From positions 1 through 7,303 of the forward strand of contig JAJFFI010000300.1 in NCBI GenBank assembly GCA_021776755.1: a stretch of DNA of 7,303 bases. The letters run 5' to 3'. Source of the stretch: Alphaproteobacteria bacterium (GTDB lineage Bacteria; Pseudomonadota; Alphaproteobacteria; JAJFFI01). How positions within the stretch are numbered: position 1 is the stretch's first letter; each line of letters starts with the position of its first letter. A program made the position numbers and the translations under genes. Under the pieces are notes generated by a model that did not search any database, was not told where the DNA came from, and saw only the letters and a program-made list of their open reading frames with translations. Shown one piece after another: positions 6,382-7,303 of the stretch.

Positions 6382-7303
6382 ATGAGCGATACACCCTCGC
6401 GGGTCACCCTCGATTTCGACCCCGACACACCGGGCAAGCACCAGGGCGTGATGCGGGTGCCGAACTCGCGCAACAGTTCGGCGTGGGGGACGTTGATGAT
6501 GCCGTTGACTTCGGTGTCGAACGGCGATGGGCCGACGGTGCTGCTGACGGCTGGCAATCACGGCGACGAATATGAGGGTCAGGTCGCGCTGATGAACCTC
6601 GCCCGTGAACTCGAGCCGGGTGACGTGTCGGGCCGGGTCCTGATCCTGCCGCACCTCAACCTGCCGGCCGTGCAGGGCGCGTGCCGGTTGTCGCCGCTCG
6701 ACGGGCGGAACATGAACCGTATCTTCCCTGGCAAGTGGGACGGCACGATCAGTGAGGCGATCGCGGACTTCGTCTACCGCGAACTGATTGCCCGGGCCGA
6801 CATCGTGGTCGACATCCACTCGGGCGGTAAATCGCTCTATTTCGCGCCCTGCGCCGTCATTCACAAGCTTCCCGACCCGGATCACCAGGCCAAATGCCTT
6901 GCGGCGATGAAAGCGTTCGGAGCTCCCCTCGGGCTCATCCTCGAGGAACTCGACAGCCAGGGCATGCTCGACAGCGCCGTTGAGGACCTCGGCAAGGTAT
7001 TCGTCTCGACCGAGATCGGCGGCGCCGGCGCGCTGACCGCCGAAAGCGTCGGGATCGCCGCCCGGGGCGTGCGCAACATCCTGCTCCACGCGGGCGTCCT
7101 CGATGGCGAGGTCGAAAGCGCCGAGAGCCGGATCATGGATGTGCCCGGCGGCGACTGCTTTACGGCGGCCCCGGTTGACGGCCTGTTCGAGCCATTTGCC
7201 GACATCGGCGACGAAGTCGCGGCAGGCGCCCCGGTGGGCCCGGTGGATTGCATCAGCGCGCCCCCCCGAGAGACCGTCGTCGTCACACCCGTGCAGGGCG
7301 ATG
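6382..7303 (+). CDS. doeB: N-alpha-acetyl-L-2,4-diaminobutyrate deacetylase-like protein, 3' end outside window
   Basis: 307 codons are visible and the frame is still open at the last base. Family members are about 330-345 residues, so only the tail is missing. This is a zinc-dependent deacylase of the succinylglutamate desuccinylase/aspartoacylase (AstE/AspA) branch of the M14 fold. Zinc ligands are His60 and Glu63 in GNHGDEYEG and His146 in DIHSGG. The substrate-carboxylate segment is DGRNMNRIFPG (107-117), and Glu211 in STEIGG is the probable catalytic base. A small C-terminal beta domain starts near residue 262. The opening SAWGTLMMPL and the stretch VFVSTEIGG, with RGVRN after it, recall DoeB, which removes acetate from N-acetyl-2,4-diaminobutyrate in ectoine degradation. 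The ATG at 6382 matches the family N-terminus; only a weak GGACGG-like ribosome site precedes it. The 88 bp after the kinase stop show no clear terminator, so co-transcription with the kinase is possible. Ectoine hydrolase (doeA) is not in view. Confidence 0.82.
   Translation, partial: MSDTPSRVTLDFDPDTPGKHQGVMRVPNSRNSSAWGTLMMPLTSVSNGDGPTVLLTAGNHGDEYEGQVALMNLARELEPGDVSGRVLILPHLNLPAVQGACRLSPLDGRNMNRIFPGKWDGTISEAIADFVYRELIARADIVVDIHSGGKSLYFAPCAVIHKLPDPDHQAKCLAAMKAFGAPLGLILEELDSQGMLDSAVEDLGKVFVSTEIGGAGALTAESVGIAARGVRNILLHAGVLDGEVESAESRIMDVPGGDCFTAAPVDGLFEPFADIGDEVAAGAPVGPVDCISAPPRETVVVTPVQGD

Noticed and set aside
6351..6575. Short plus-strand open frame starting 31 bp before the doeB-like start
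   Set aside because: It is in a different frame from the clearly conserved deacylase, and its translation is low-complexity shadow sequence.

Overview
The window is GC-rich and coding-dense, and it reads like the chromosome of an alphaproteobacterium. Three things support this: a large soluble PAS-family histidine kinase whose phosphoacceptor domain resembles the PleC/DivJ type; a perfect CtrA-type TTAA-N7-TTAAC box with a GANTC (CcrM-type) site just upstream of it; and a DoeB-like ectoine-catabolism gene, which is common in marine or salt-exposed Alphaproteobacteria. Genus and species cannot be read from the sequence. I see no RNA genes, insertion sequences, CRISPR arrays, tRNAs or phage genes.

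Layout. (1) Positions 1-321, plus strand: the C-terminal end of an FAD/NAD(P)-dependent oxidoreductase resembling the old-yellow-enzyme/dienoyl-CoA reductase/trimethylamine dehydrogenase type. (2) Positions 334-1284, minus strand: a complete ornithine cyclodeaminase/mu-crystallin family gene, convergent with gene 1 across only 12 bp. It is more likely a ketimine (pyrroline-2-carboxylate type) reductase or an amino-acid dehydrogenase than a true ornithine cyclodeaminase. (3) Positions 1285-1451: a divergent intergenic region carrying three TTAA half-sites in 25 bp, two of them forming a perfect CtrA consensus. (4) Positions 1452-6293, plus strand: a 1613-residue cytoplasmic hybrid-sensor histidine kinase (two GAF domains, eight PAS domains, HisKA, HATPase_c) with no receiver domain and no neighbouring response regulator. 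(5) Positions 6382-7303, plus strand: a DoeB-like zinc deacylase cut off by the window end.

How the genes may relate. The three enzymes fit small-molecule nitrogen or osmolyte catabolism: DoeB releases 2,4-diaminobutyrate from its N-acetyl form in ectoine breakdown, mu-crystallin family enzymes reduce cyclic imines or oxidise amino acids, and flavin oxidoreductases of the gene 1 type include N-demethylases of betaines. This link is inference, because the rest of the ectoine pathway is not in view. The kinase lies between them and may be unrelated to the metabolism. Its promoter and phosphoacceptor domain point instead to the CtrA/DivK cell-cycle network.

The most noteworthy signals are the CtrA-type promoter upstream of a PleC/DivJ-like kinase, and the internal duplication history of that kinase. 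By eye its PAS domains fall in the subtype order A-B-C, A-B-C, C, C, and the last three units are spaced at exactly 375 bp.
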